NCBI RefSeq assembly: GCF_007990715.1
Contig: NZ_BJWY01000042.1
Location: 1 to 49,645, forward strand
Reading direction: 5' to 3'
Source: Nocardia seriolae NBRC 15557
GTDB lineage: Bacteria > Actinomycetota > Actinomycetes > Mycobacteriales > Mycobacteriaceae
DNA length: 49,645 bases
Each line of letters starts with the position of its first letter. Positions within the stretch are counted from its first letter, which is position 1. The translations under genes were made by a program, and so were the position numbers. The notes below the pieces were generated by a model. It ran no database searches. It saw nothing but the letters and a program-made list of their open reading frames with translations, and was not told the DNA's origin. Below are positions 35,029 to 43,920 of the stretch, piece by piece.

Positions 35029-36333
35029 TTACGATCCGGCGGTCTCGATGCCCTTCTGCATCCCGGTAATCGCGTCGTCGACCGACTTGGTGCCCTGCAG
35101 GGCGGCGAAGGCGTTCTCCTGGATGGCCTTCGAGACGGCCGGGTAGAACGGGGTCACCGGGCGCGGCACCGCGGAGGCGATGGAGTCCTTGAGCGCGGGC
35201 AGGTACGGCATCTTGGCGATCAGGGCCGGGTCGTCGTACACCGAGGCGCGCACCGACGGCAGGGCGCCCTGGGCCACGATGTGCTGGGCGTCCTCGCTGA
35301 TCAGGTAGCGCAGGAAGTCCAGCGCGGTGGCCTTGTTCTTGGAGAAGGCGCTGATGGCGGCGTTGTAGCCACCCAGGGTGGAGGTGCCGATGCCGTCCTT
35401 GCCGGGCAGCGGGGCGACCCCGAACTTGTCCTTCACCGCGGAGGTGTCCGAGCCGGCGTCACCGAAGGAGGACGGCCAGCCGCGCATGAACATGAGCTTG
35501 CCGCTGACGAACGCGTTCTGGGACTCCGTCTCCTTGAAGGAGAGGGCCTCCTTGGGCATGTCGTCGTTCTTGTAGGCGTCGACCAGGGTCTGCAGGCCCT
35601 GCTTGGCCTGCGGGGTGTTGACGGTCGGGGTCTTGCCGTCGGGGCCCACGAAGCTGCCGCCGAAGGCGTTGATGACCTCGGCGGTGTTCACGGTCAGACC
35701 CTCGTAGGGGGCCAACTGGCCTGCGTAGCAGCCGATTCCGGCTTCCTTGGCCTTCGGGCACATGGAGATCATCTCGGCCCAGGTCTTGGGGGCCTCGGCC
35801 GCCAGGTCCTTGCGGTAGAACAGCAGGCCGCCGTTGGTGTTGCGCGGGGCCGCGTAGAGGGTGCCGTTGTAGGTGGCCGAGGCCACCGGCGGCGAGAGCA
35901 GGGTGGAGGTGTCGATGGCGAAGGAGTCCTTCAGCGGCTGGATCCAGCCCTTGGCGGCGAACTCCGCGGTCCACGGCACGTCCAGTGCGACCACGTCGTA
36001 GTCCGACGCCTTGGCCTGCATGTGCTGCTTGAGGTCGTCGTACTGCTGGGAGGCGTCGCTGGACTGCTCCTTGAACGTCACCTTCTCATCGGGGTGGGCG
36101 GCGTTCCAGCGGTCGATGAGCTGCTTGACCGCACCGGTCTCGGTGGTGTCCTTGCCCTCCACGTAGGTGATCGGGCCACGGCCGGTGAGGTTCTCGGTGG
36201 TGGAGCCCGAACCGCCGCTGCCGCTGGAACATCCGGTGGCGAGCGTCGCCGTCAGCAAGGCCGCCGATGTCACGGCCAAAACGGCACGCGGCACCAACGT
36301 CGATCGTAGGGACGACACCTTCTTCAAAGCCAT
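35029..36333 (-). CDS. Sugar-binding lipoprotein of the ABC importer (LpqY-like)
   Basis: The 434-aa protein is exported and lipid-anchored: signal peptide MALKKVSSLRSTLVPRAVLA and lipobox LATGC near residue 35, then a Ser/Gly-rich spacer. The type I extracellular solute-binding fold follows. VVALDVPWTAEFAAKGW and LPSVRASVYDDP resemble matching parts of mycobacterial LpqY (trehalose binding), as far as I remember that sequence. ATG 36333 starts the signal peptide; a longer frame to 36414 is rejected. First gene of the importer operon. Confidence 0.9.
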   Translation of the reverse strand: MALKKVSSLRSTLVPRAVLAVTSAALLTATLATGCSSGSGGSGSTTENLTGRGPITYVEGKDTTETGAVKQLIDRWNAAHPDEKVTFKEQSSDASQQYDDLKQHMQAKASDYDVVALDVPWTAEFAAKGWIQPLKDSFAIDTSTLLSPPVASATYNGTLYAAPRNTNGGLLFYRKDLAAEAPKTWAEMISMCPKAKEAGIGCYAGQLAPYEGLTVNTAEVINAFGGSFVGPDGKTPTVNTPQAKQGLQTLVDAYKNDDMPKEALSFKETESQNAFVSGKLMFMRGWPSSFGDAGSDTSAVKDKFGVAPLPGKDGIGTSTLGGYNAAISAFSKNKATALDFLRYLISEDAQHIVAQGALPSVRASVYDDPALIAKMPYLPALKDSIASAVPRPVTPFYPAVSKAIQENAFAALQGTKSVDDAITGMQKGIETAGS

Positions 36334-36481
36334 CGCGAATACTCCAGGGTCGAGACGTGAGCGGCGGCACACCCAGCCGGTTGCACAAGGGAAGATACAT
36401 GGTGGAGGTTCCACGCGCGGGGACTACCTGGTCACTCGGGCGATGACCACGCGATGGCCGGTGCCGCTAGGCTGTGTCGCG

Positions 36482-37324
36482 ATGTCTTCTCAGGACAAGA
36501 TGCTCACTCGGATCGGCGGGTTGCTGCGGCAGGCCGAATCGACCGACAACGAGCATGAAGCCGAAGCGTTTCTGGCCGCTGCGCAGCGGCTTGCGACCGG
36601 TTCCTCGGTGGATCTGGCCGTGGCGCGGGCGCATATCGCGAATCGGGAGCGGCGGCCCACGCCGACCCAGCGGGTGATTCCCATCGGCGAGGCCGGAAAA
36701 CGCGGGTTGCGAACCTATGTGCAGCTGTTCGTGGCCATCGCCGCCGCCAATGACGTGCGCTGCGATGTGGCGCGCACCTCGACGACGCTGTACGCCTACG
36801 GATTCGATACCGATATCGACACCTGCGAGGCGCTGTACACGAGCCTGCTGATCCAGATGGTGCGGGCCTCGGACCAGTACATCAAGTCGGGGGCCTACAA
36901 GACGGCCACCACCGAGAAGGTCGTGATCGAGCGCCGGTACGGCCGGACCTTCCACCGTCCCGTGGAGGTGCCGGTGGCCGCGGTGACGGCGCGGCTGAAC
37001 TTCCAGATGGCCTTCGCCTCCCGCATCGGCCGCCGCCTGGCCGAGGTCAAGGCGGACGTGGAGACCGCGGCGGTCGAGGCCGACGCCGCCGAATCCACGC
37101 CCACCGGAACGGCGCTCGCGCTGCGGAACAAGGAACTCGAGCTCACCGACTTCTACTCCCGCACCTCCGAGGCGCGCGGCACCTGGCGCGGCCCGCAGGC
37201 CTCGGCCGGATACTCGGCGGCCGCGCGGCGGGCCGGGGACCGGGCGGGCAAGGCCGCGCGGCTCGGTAACTCGCCGGAGCTGGGCGGGGCGCGCGGGCAG
37301 CTGCCGCGCGGCACGGGCGAATAG
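36482..37324 (+). CDS. DUF2786 domain protein
   Basis: The 280-aa protein starts MSSQDKMLTRIGGLLRQAES, the DUF2786 domain (about 1-50, with EHEAEAFLAAAQRLA). A conserved middle region (YVQLFVAIAAANDVRCDV) and a Lys/Arg/Gly-rich C-terminus follow. Function unknown. It is divergent from the importer operon and is followed after 11 bp by a metallohydrolase gene. From memory these two are often paired in actinobacteria. Confidence 0.86.
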   Translation: MSSQDKMLTRIGGLLRQAESTDNEHEAEAFLAAAQRLATGSSVDLAVARAHIANRERRPTPTQRVIPIGEAGKRGLRTYVQLFVAIAAANDVRCDVARTSTTLYAYGFDTDIDTCEALYTSLLIQMVRASDQYIKSGAYKTATTEKVVIERRYGRTFHRPVEVPVAAVTARLNFQMAFASRIGRRLAEVKADVETAAVEADAAESTPTGTALALRNKELELTDFYSRTSEARGTWRGPQASAGYSAAARRAGDRAGKAARLGNSPELGGARGQLPRGTGE

Positions 37325-37335
37325 CGCGGGCGCGC

Positions 37336-37848
37336 ATGGCGGAGCGGGATGCGCAGCGGTCCCGGGTGTACGACGCCGAGGGGCTGGTGCGCGGAATGTT
37401 CGACCGCGCCGACGAATTCGGGGTGCGGACCGTCGAGTTGCACGGGTCGCGGATCACGCTGCCGATCGAGCGGCGGTTCGCGTCGGTGGAGTCGGTGCAG
37501 ACCTACGTGGACCGGGTGCTGGGGTTGAATTGGGTTCGCGCGCAGTGGGATCGGGCTACCGTTGCGGTCACCGTGCGGGCTCGGGCCGGTGCGAAGGCGG
37601 CGCACTACGAAACCGGGCACGCGGTGCTCGCGATTCCGTTGCATGTGCGTGGAAATGCCTGGGCGCTACGCGAACTGGTGATCCTGCACGAGCTGGCCCA
37701 TCACCTGGAACCCGAATCGGACGAGGTGGCGGCGCACGGGCCCGAATTCTGTGGCCGCTATATCGAATTGGTGGACGGTGTCATCGGGCCGGAAGCGGCC
37801 CTGGTGTTGCGCACCACAATGTATTCCTGCGGAATCCGTATTGCCTGA
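37336..37848 (+). CDS. TIGR04338-type putative metallohydrolase
   Basis: The 170-aa protein carries the zinc-protease-like motif HELAHHLEPES (HExxH, near 118) preceded by WALRELVIL, and a downstream AHGPEFCGRYIELV that may give the third ligand. It has no signal peptide, so it is likely cytoplasmic. It follows the DUF2786 gene after 11 bp. Catalytic activity is predicted from the motif only. Confidence 0.86.
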   Translation: MAERDAQRSRVYDAEGLVRGMFDRADEFGVRTVELHGSRITLPIERRFASVESVQTYVDRVLGLNWVRAQWDRATVAVTVRARAGAKAAHYETGHAVLAIPLHVRGNAWALRELVILHELAHHLEPESDEVAAHGPEFCGRYIELVDGVIGPEAALVLRTTMYSCGIRIA

Positions 37849-37864
37849 TCGCCGCGACGGTGTC

Positions 37865-37921
37865 ATGATCGAGTACATGATCTCCATCTCCAGAAAGGCG
37901 CTGCGCGCCTCGGCGCGGTGA
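37865..37921 (+). other. 18-codon leader reading frame overlapping the DUF6745 start
   Basis: MIEYMISISRKALRASAR ends in a TGA that overlaps the GTG start of the next gene (GTGA). This is a typical coupling arrangement and the short frame might be a real leader. A chance frame is equally possible. Confidence 0.3.
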
Positions 37922-38835
37922 ACCGCGCACTCTCCCCGCGGCATTCGACCGACCGCGGGATTCCCCTGGTAGAACGTCTCGAAGCAGCATTTCGGCTGCG
38001 TGATGACTGGTTGCGGATCGGCACGAGTACCGAACCCGCGGACCGGGATACCGCACAACGCGCGGTCATCGAGATATACCGATTACTCGACGAACCACCA
38101 CCCGAATTCATCTGGGTGGATTCACCGGCGGCGGCCGCGGGGCTGGTGCGGGCGGAGCCCGATGAATCCGTCCGCGGCCATGGAAAACTTCCCCCGTCCG
38201 GAATTCCCTTCCGGCGCTGGCCATTTTCACAAAGACTCACCGCACTGAAATTCGAGTTGCGGCATCGGCTGGCCGCGCAACTCGATCCGCGGCGTATGCC
38301 GTGGGAGCCGCCGCCGGGAAAAACGAAACGGGAATGGCCCGTCTCGAGGCTGCCCGAACTGTTGGCCAAGGGTGTCCGGCACGACTGGATCCTCGAGGTG
38401 ATGGTGCGCGAACCCTTGCAGGAAACCCTGCGAGACAACGTCTATCACCCCGCGCGTGCGGCCCTGCTGGGGCCGGAGGGCCGGTGTGTCGATGCCGCCG
38501 GGTACGAGCAGTACGACACCTGGGCCGCCGCATTCCACGATCTGTGCCGGACGGTCGGATTCGTCGAGTATCGCGACAATGACGCCCGCCACCTGGATCA
38601 ATGGGTGCGCCTGGCCCGCACGACCGGATGGTGGTGGCCGGGACAGCGGCGGTGCGTCATGGCCGAACGGCCCACCGCTGTGCACGTCGAACCGCAGCCG
38701 GGCGCGTTGTACGGGCAACTGCGGCTGCACCGGTTCGACGGTCCTGCGGTCGAATATGCCGACGGGGCAGAGGTTTTCGCTCGGAGCGGGATCCTCGTGC
38801 GGGATCGGACGAAGGTCAGGGCAGCAGTTTCCTGA
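37918..38835 (+). CDS. DUF6745 family protein
   Basis: The 305-aa soluble protein ends in the family pattern GWWWPGQRRCVMAERP followed by LHRFDGPAVEYADG. Residues 1-120 are helical. GTG 37918 is overlapped by a short upstream frame, so coupling may set translation. The last 20 bases overlap the end of the convergent menC gene. No known function; it may be a remnant-type bacterial leucine-rich repeat/DUF6745 stress protein. Confidence 0.75.
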   Translation: MNRALSPRHSTDRGIPLVERLEAAFRLRDDWLRIGTSTEPADRDTAQRAVIEIYRLLDEPPPEFIWVDSPAAAAGLVRAEPDESVRGHGKLPPSGIPFRRWPFSQRLTALKFELRHRLAAQLDPRRMPWEPPPGKTKREWPVSRLPELLAKGVRHDWILEVMVREPLQETLRDNVYHPARAALLGPEGRCVDAAGYEQYDTWAAAFHDLCRTVGFVEYRDNDARHLDQWVRLARTTGWWWPGQRRCVMAERPTAVHVEPQPGALYGQLRLHRFDGPAVEYADGAEVFARSGILVRDRTKVRAAVS

Positions 38836-39799
38836 CCCGGGCCAGGCGCTGCCGCCACCAGTCGACTCGTTCGGAGTCGGGGTGGCGGTAGCGCTCCAGC
38901 AATTCCGGGTCCGGGGTCGGCGCGCTGCGGGGAACCTGGAGGTAGCCGTCGATCGGGCGCAGCGGTTCGGTCACGACGTCGCCGGTGAGCAGGGACAAGG
39001 TGTCCAGGCCGCAGGCGAAGTCGAGATGGGGCAGCGCACCGGCGAGGGCGATCTGGGCGGCCAGGCCGACGCTGGTCTCCAAGGCCGAGGACACCAGACA
39101 GGGCAGTCCGGCGGCGTCGGCGACCTCGAGGGCACGCCGGACACCGCCCAGCGGAGTGCATTTCAGCACCGCCACATCGGCCGCGCCCGCCACCGCCACG
39201 CGCAGCGGATCCTCGGCGCGGCGGATGGATTCGTCGGCGGCGATGCGGACGTCGACCTGCTTGCGCACCCGCGCCAGTTCCTCGATCGTCCGGCAAGGCT
39301 GCTCGACATATTCCAAACCACCCGCCGCGCGGTCGATTTCCCGGATCCGGGCGACCGCCGTGTCCGCATCCCACACCGCATTGGCGTCGACGCGCACCGC
39401 GCCGCCGGGCCCGAGCGCGTCGCGCACGGTCGCCACCCGGTCCAGATCCTCGCGCCGCGAGTCCGGATGGTCGGCGCCCTTCACCTTCGCGGTGCGGCAG
39501 CCCGACGCGATCACAATCTCGCGGGCGCGCTCCGGCCCGACCGCGGGAACGATGCAGTTGACCGGCACCCGATCCCGTACCGGTTCCGGCCAGCCCAGCG
39601 TCGCCTGTTCCACGGCCGTGGCCAGCCAGGCGGCCGCCTCGCGGTCGTCGTATTCGGGAAATGCGCAGAACTCGCCCCACCCGTTCGGCCCGGGAATCAG
39701 CATCCCCTCGCGAACGGTGATCCCCCGGAACCGGGTTCGCATGGGGATCGCGTAGACCACCGCCGACTCGAAATCCACCGCATCGCCGCTGTCGCTCAC
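38816..39799 (-). CDS. menC: o-Succinylbenzoate synthase
   Basis: MenC dehydrates SHCHC to o-succinylbenzoate in menaquinone synthesis. It is an enolase-superfamily enzyme of the actinobacterial type, 327 aa. Catalytic parts are visible: CRTAKVKGA (KxK acid/base, about 121), VRVDANAVWD, LEYVEQPC, RIAADESI as metal ligands, and VLKCTPLGG with the second Lys. GTG 39799 is the start. The other men genes are not in this window. Its 3' end overlaps DUF6745 on the other strand by 20 bp. Confidence 0.93.
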   Translation of the reverse strand: MSDSGDAVDFESAVVYAIPMRTRFRGITVREGMLIPGPNGWGEFCAFPEYDDREAAAWLATAVEQATLGWPEPVRDRVPVNCIVPAVGPERAREIVIASGCRTAKVKGADHPDSRREDLDRVATVRDALGPGGAVRVDANAVWDADTAVARIREIDRAAGGLEYVEQPCRTIEELARVRKQVDVRIAADESIRRAEDPLRVAVAGAADVAVLKCTPLGGVRRALEVADAAGLPCLVSSALETSVGLAAQIALAGALPHLDFACGLDTLSLLTGDVVTEPLRPIDGYLQVPRSAPTPDPELLERYRHPDSERVDWWRQRLARVRKLLP

Positions 39800-39941
39800 G
39801 CCCCGACCCTACCGATCGGCCGCACCCGGCAAGGGTGGCGGTGGAGCTGCAATGGTGGCGGTGTGGCTCACAGCCCGTCAGAATTTCGGGTGAAACCGAT
39901 GCCCGGTTTCGCAGACCTGCACTTGGGGGAGACCGCAGCAC

Positions 39942-40991
39942 ATGAATCCGCCCAATGAGCCCCGCCGCGCCGCCGCGGACAATGGGCCCGCCTCCGACCA
40001 GGGATTTCCCCCGCCGCCGCCCCGCGCCCCGGGCGGTCCCACGGCCGGCCCGCGCGACCCGGCAGGACCGACCGTGCCCAAGGGCGGTCGGCAGACTCCA
40101 CCGCCACCCGTGCCGCCGCAGCCACCGAGCGGGGTACCCGGCGCGCCGCGGCCGCTTCCGCTCGATCCGGCCGGGCCGACCCTGCCCAAGGGCGGCCGGC
40201 AGGCCCCGCCGCCACCCGTGCCGCCGCAGCCGCCCAGCGGTGCTCCCGGCCGAAATGCCGGTGGCCCAACGCGTTCGGCCGTGCCGGTACGGCCGCAGCC
40301 GCCCGCCGGGCCGCCGCGTGGTTCGCGCCAACCCATGCCCGGCGGTCCCGCCAACCCGGCCTACGGTGGCGGGCCGGGTTACGTGGACCGGGGCGCACCC
40401 ATGGGTCCCGGCGTCCCCCCGTACGTCGTGGGCACGCCGACCGAGGTGGTCAGCGCGCCGAATCGTCCTGCCGGTGAGGCTGTTTCGCCGGAGGCGTGGG
40501 CCCCGGCCGGTGGGCCGTACGGGCCGGGCGCTCCCGGCCCCGTCCTCGGTGAGAACGACCAGACCATGCCCGCCAAGCTACCCACTGCGGAGGCCGCCGC
40601 GGCTCCGCCCGAGGCCGCCCAGGCGCGTAAACCGGTGCGCCGCAGGGATATCGCGGTGGCCGGGCTGCTCTACGTGGTCGGGGTCGCCGCCGCCTTCGGC
40701 TTCGCCTATGACCTGTTCGCCAAGCTCTTCGACCTGGTCCACAACCGCTGCGCCCTACAGAAGAAGGACTTCACGGTGCAGTGCGACGTGATCCGCCCAC
40801 CCGCATCGGCCCTGTGGGGCTTGCTGATCGGCGGTGGCGGCATGTTCATGGCCCTGGTCGCCGCGCTGGTCCTCACCGCGGTCGCCGCCATGACCGGCCG
40901 CCGCGCCTGGACCTACACCGCCATCGCCCTCCCGGTCATCCTGCTGGCCGGTGGCGCCGGACACGTGCTGGTGGCCACCGCCATCAAGTGA
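39942..40991 (+). CDS. Proline-rich N-terminus, membrane-anchored hypothetical protein
   Basis: The 349-aa protein has a disordered Pro/Gly-rich N-terminal part (1-225) that contains a 29-residue tandem duplication. Three or so membrane spans follow (VAGLLYVVGVAAAFGFAYDL, ALWGLLIGGGGMFMALVAAL, YTAIALPVILLAGGAGHVL), with two Cys in the loop (NRC, QC) that could form a disulfide. A similar Pro-rich tail plus short membrane domain is common in actinobacterial hypothetical proteins. It is followed by a small membrane protein on the same strand. Confidence 0.75.
   Translation: MNPPNEPRRAAADNGPASDQGFPPPPPRAPGGPTAGPRDPAGPTVPKGGRQTPPPPVPPQPPSGVPGAPRPLPLDPAGPTLPKGGRQAPPPPVPPQPPSGAPGRNAGGPTRSAVPVRPQPPAGPPRGSRQPMPGGPANPAYGGGPGYVDRGAPMGPGVPPYVVGTPTEVVSAPNRPAGEAVSPEAWAPAGGPYGPGAPGPVLGENDQTMPAKLPTAEAAAAPPEAAQARKPVRRRDIAVAGLLYVVGVAAAFGFAYDLFAKLFDLVHNRCALQKKDFTVQCDVIRPPASALWGLLIGGGGMFMALVAALVLTAVAAMTGRRAWTYTAIALPVILLAGGAGHVLVATAIK
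40056..40249. repeat. Tandem-like duplication (about 86 bp units) in the Pro-rich coding region
   Basis: Units 40056-40142 and 40164-40249 encode DPAGPTVPKGGRQTPPPP and DPAGPTLPKGGRQAPPPP followed by the same VPPQPPSG. They are separated by about 21 bp and differ mainly at silent positions, so the copies are not very recent. Confidence 0.85.
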
Positions 40992-41006
40992 TTCACCACC
41001 CGGCGC

Positions 41007-41366
41007 GTGCGAACCGGGCACCCTGAAACGGTGGCCGAATGGCGGCGACCGCCGATCACAGTCGCGGATTTCGTTGCCACCGTGTTGATCTACACGGTGG
41101 CCTGCCTCGCGGCCTGGACGCTGGCCGGACTCGTGCCCGACTACCGCACCCTGTTCCCGCCCGACGCCGACACCCGCTACCTACCCCTGGCCTACGCCGT
41201 GGCATGGCTGGGAATCGGATTGACGCTCTTGATCATTCCGCTCTGGATGATCCACGCCATCCGCCTCCGCCGAAGAGCCTGGACCACCGCCATAGTGGCC
41301 TTTCCACTCCTGGCCGAGGCATGGGTACTGGGCTTGCTTACCGCCATCGTCGCGGTTCCACCCTGA
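41007..41366 (+). CDS. Small membrane protein
   Basis: The 119-aa protein has three hydrophobic segments (FVATVLIYTVACLAAWTLAG, YAVAWLGIGLTLLIIPLWM, TTAIVAFPLLAEAWVLGLL), the same layout as the membrane part of the upstream gene 15 bp away, so they may be distant paralogues. The start is GTG 41007 or GTG 41031 (VAEWRRPPITVADF). Function unknown. Confidence 0.65.
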   Translation: MRTGHPETVAEWRRPPITVADFVATVLIYTVACLAAWTLAGLVPDYRTLFPPDADTRYLPLAYAVAWLGIGLTLLIIPLWMIHAIRLRRRAWTTAIVAFPLLAEAWVLGLLTAIVAVPP

Positions 41367-42014
41367 TCAATCGAGCCCGTCGTCGAGCTCCTCCCACGTC
41401 AACCGGACCGGGAAGGGGACGAGAGTATCGATGGCCACGCCGAAATGGTCGGCCCTGGTTCGACGTTCATCCACCGCATATCGGCCCGCGGAATTGAGTG
41501 TCAGCATTTCGACGGAGACCGCCGGGCCGTCGTCGTTGGCCATTCGAACGATCCAATAGTGCTGAATACCGTACCGGGCGTACTCGGCCCGTTTGTCGAT
41601 GGTGTCGGCAGTGATCGTACTGGGGGATACCACCTCTACGACCAGGACCGTGTCGGCAATCGTGGGCTTGGTCTTCCAGCGGGGCCGAGGCTGTTCGACG
41701 CACCGATAGACAATTGCGTCGGGCCGCTTGTAATGAAATGGAACCTCGGAAACCAGCATGTCGACGTCGTGATTCACGCGTAGACATGGTTGTCGATCCG
41801 CCCGCCGTGACTCGCCCTCGGCGAGCGCCCGTCGGATGTTGTAGGAGATGACGTTGTGATTCGGCGACGGCGATTCGCAGAAGACGATCATCCCGTCCTT
41901 GATCTCGACCGATCTGGACATGTCCTCGGGCATCGCCAGGTAGTCGTCCATGTCGACGGTCATGATGTAGGTCTTCGGCGAAGACCAATCGAACGCTTCC
42001 GACACAGTGGTCAT
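41367..42014 (-). CDS. Uma2 family (DUF820) putative endonuclease
   Basis: The 215-aa protein has the restriction-endonuclease-like fold seen in Uma2 proteins: EIKDGMIVFCESPSPNHN near 37, PDAIVYRC near 98, VLVVEVVSPSTI with acidic residue and Glu-x-Val near 125, and KRAEYARYGIQHYWIV. These families are common in actinobacteria and cyanobacteria; nuclease activity is predicted, not shown. It stands alone and is convergent with the small membrane gene (stops adjacent). Confidence 0.9.
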   Translation of the reverse strand: MTTVSEAFDWSSPKTYIMTVDMDDYLAMPEDMSRSVEIKDGMIVFCESPSPNHNVISYNIRRALAEGESRRADRQPCLRVNHDVDMLVSEVPFHYKRPDAIVYRCVEQPRPRWKTKPTIADTVLVVEVVSPSTITADTIDKRAEYARYGIQHYWIVRMANDDGPAVSVEMLTLNSAGRYAVDERRTRADHFGVAIDTLVPFPVRLTWEELDDGLD

Positions 42015-42116
42015 CCTTCGGCTCGGGGATCCTCGCCATCGTACGTCTCGGACCTGCCGCGATGGCGGCCGAGACGCACGATGCCGGACCTGCCTCCGCG
42101 CAGGGTTGTGAGTTGC

Positions 42117-43286
42117 TCAGAGGCGTTCGTAGATGGTGGCGTTGGCCAGGCCGCCTGCCTCGCACATGGTTTGGAGGCCGTAGCGGGCGCCGCGGTCGTG
42201 CATGGCGTGGACGAGGGTGGTGGCCAGGCGGGCGCCGGAGGCTCCCAGGGGGTGGCCGAGGGCGATGGCGCCGCCGTTGACGTTGACCTTGGACAGGTCG
42301 GCGCCGGTGTCGTGAGCCCAGGCCAGGACCACCGAGGAGAAGGCCTCGTTGACTTCGAACAGGTCGATGTCGGAGAGGTCGAGTCCGGCTCGGGTCAAGA
42401 CCTTTCGGGTGGCGGGGATGACGGCGGTGAGCATGAGCAGCGGGTCGTCGCCGGCCACCGCGAAGCTGTGCAGGCGGGCCAGGGGGCGCAGGCCGAGTCG
42501 GGCGGCGCGTTCGCTGGTCATGATGAGGGTGGCGGCGCTGCCGTCGTTGATGGGGCTGGAGTTGGCGGCCGTGATGCTCCAATCGATCTGGGGGAAGCGG
42601 GCGGCCATTTCCTCGCTGTAGAAGGCGGGGCGCAGGGCTCCCAGGGTGTCGAGGGTGCTGCCGAGGCGGATGCCCTCGTCGTCGGTCAGGCCACCGTAGG
42701 GGGTGAGCTGGGCCTCGAAGGAGCCGTTCTTGGTTGCGGTGGCGGCCTTTTCGTGGCTGGTCAGGGCGAACTCGTCGAGTTGGGTGCGGGTCAGGCCCCA
42801 CTTGGCGGCGATGAGTTCGGCGCTGATGCCCTGCGGGACCAGGCCCTCGGGGTAGCGTTCGGCGAAGCCCACCCCGGCGATGTCCTCGGCGCCGATCAGG
42901 TTGGCCCCCCTGGGAACCCGGCTCATGGATTCCACGCCCGCGGCGACCACGATGTCGTAGGCCCCGGCGATGACGCCCTGGGCGGCGAAGTGGATGGCCT
43001 GCTGGCTGCTGCCGCACTGGCGGTCCACCGTGGTGGCGGGGACGGATTCGGGGTATCCGGCGGCCAGGGCCGCGCGGCGGGTCAGGTTCGAGCCCTGCTC
43101 GCCGACCTGGGTGACCACGCCGCCGATCACGTCGTCGATCAGGACCGGATCGATCTCGCTGCGCCGCACCACTTCGCGCAGGCTGTGGGCGAGCAGGTCG
43201 GCCGGGTGGACACCGTGCAGGCCACCGGCGGCCTTGCCCGTGCCGATCGGGGTGCGGACCGCTTCGACGATGACTGCGTCTCTCAT
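42117..43286 (-). CDS. Acetyl-CoA acetyltransferase (thiolase)
   Basis: The 389-aa thiolase is full length, with the nucleophile Cys in [11 protein letters not shown] (near 90), [19 protein letters not shown] with the catalytic His (near 345) and [10 protein letters not shown] with the second Cys (near 375). It makes or breaks 3-ketoacyl-CoA; whether degradative or biosynthetic cannot be told. ATG 43286 follows gaaggaac. It is divergent from an HxlR regulator (111-bp gap), which probably controls it. Confidence 0.93.
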   Translation of the reverse strand: MRDAVIVEAVRTPIGTGKAAGGLHGVHPADLLAHSLREVVRRSEIDPVLIDDVIGGVVTQVGEQGSNLTRRAALAAGYPESVPATTVDRQCGSSQQAIHFAAQGVIAGAYDIVVAAGVESMSRVPRGANLIGAEDIAGVGFAERYPEGLVPQGISAELIAAKWGLTRTQLDEFALTSHEKAATATKNGSFEAQLTPYGGLTDDEGIRLGSTLDTLGALRPAFYSEEMAARFPQIDWSITAANSSPINDGSAATLIMTSERAARLGLRPLARLHSFAVAGDDPLLMLTAVIPATRKVLTRAGLDLSDIDLFEVNEAFSSVVLAWAHDTGADLSKVNVNGGAIALGHPLGASGARLATTLVHAMHDRGARYGLQTMCEAGGLANATIYERL

Positions 43287-43397
43287 GACGTTCCTTCCAG
43301 GCGCGCCGCCCCGGAATGGAATCCGACAACGGCGTCTGACTTGATCGTTCTATAGTCAGATTAGGGGCTGGCCATAGTTAGGGCAAGTCAGCAAGGT
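43287..43397. promoter_or_regulatory. Divergent thiolase/HxlR promoter region with repeated atagt(c/t)ag
   Basis: Two direct repeats, tatagtcag (about 43352) and catagttag (about 43374), about 22 bp apart in an AT-richer segment, could be the HxlR binding site controlling both genes. The spacing of about two helical turns fits a dimer pair. Confidence 0.4.
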
Positions 43398-43910
43398 ATG
43401 ATGTACGCCATGTCGGCCGTAATGGAAGGAAAACTCAGCGACCTCGGCTCGTGGAAGCCCGAGGGCTGCTCGATCGCCAAGGCGATGGACATCGTGGGCA
43501 CCCGCTCGGCGATCCTCATCCTGCGCGAGTCGTATTACGGCACGACCAGGTTCGACGGGTTCGCGGCCCGCGTGGGGATCACCGACGCGGCGGCCTCGAC
43601 CGCGTTGCGCAAGCTGGTCGAGGCCGGGCTGCTGGAGAAGCGGCCGTATCAGGAAGAGGGCAAGCGCACCCGCAACGAATACATCCTCACCCCGATGGGG
43701 CTGGATCTGCTGCCCGCGGTCGTCGCGCTGTGGCAGTGGGGTGACAAGTACCTCCAGGACGGCACCGCGCCACTGGAACGGCTGGAGGATTCCACCGGCG
43801 AGCCGGTGCGCGCCGAACTGCGCAGCGCCTCGGGAAACCAAGTCCCACTGGAGAATCTGCGCGTCCGGGTGAACGAGGAATGGCGGCGCAAACGCCGCCG
43901 CCATTCCTGA
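43398..43910 (+). CDS. HxlR family winged-helix regulator
   Basis: The 170-aa protein has the HxlR helix-turn-helix: CSIAKAMDIVGTRSAILILR, then RFDGFAARVGITDAAASTAL and LVEAGLLEKRPYQEEGKR. A basic tail (RRKRRRHS) follows. Several starts are possible (43398 or ATG 43410, the latter with aagg at a better distance). Next to the thiolase gene, which reads in the opposite direction, it likely regulates fatty-acid or ketoacid metabolism. It is convergent with the ABC ATPase gene, 10 bp away. Confidence 0.9.
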   Translation: MMYAMSAVMEGKLSDLGSWKPEGCSIAKAMDIVGTRSAILILRESYYGTTRFDGFAARVGITDAAASTALRKLVEAGLLEKRPYQEEGKRTRNEYILTPMGLDLLPAVVALWQWGDKYLQDGTAPLERLEDSTGEPVRAELRSASGNQVPLENLRVRVNEEWRRKRRRHS

Positions 43911-43920
43911 GTCTCGCCCG

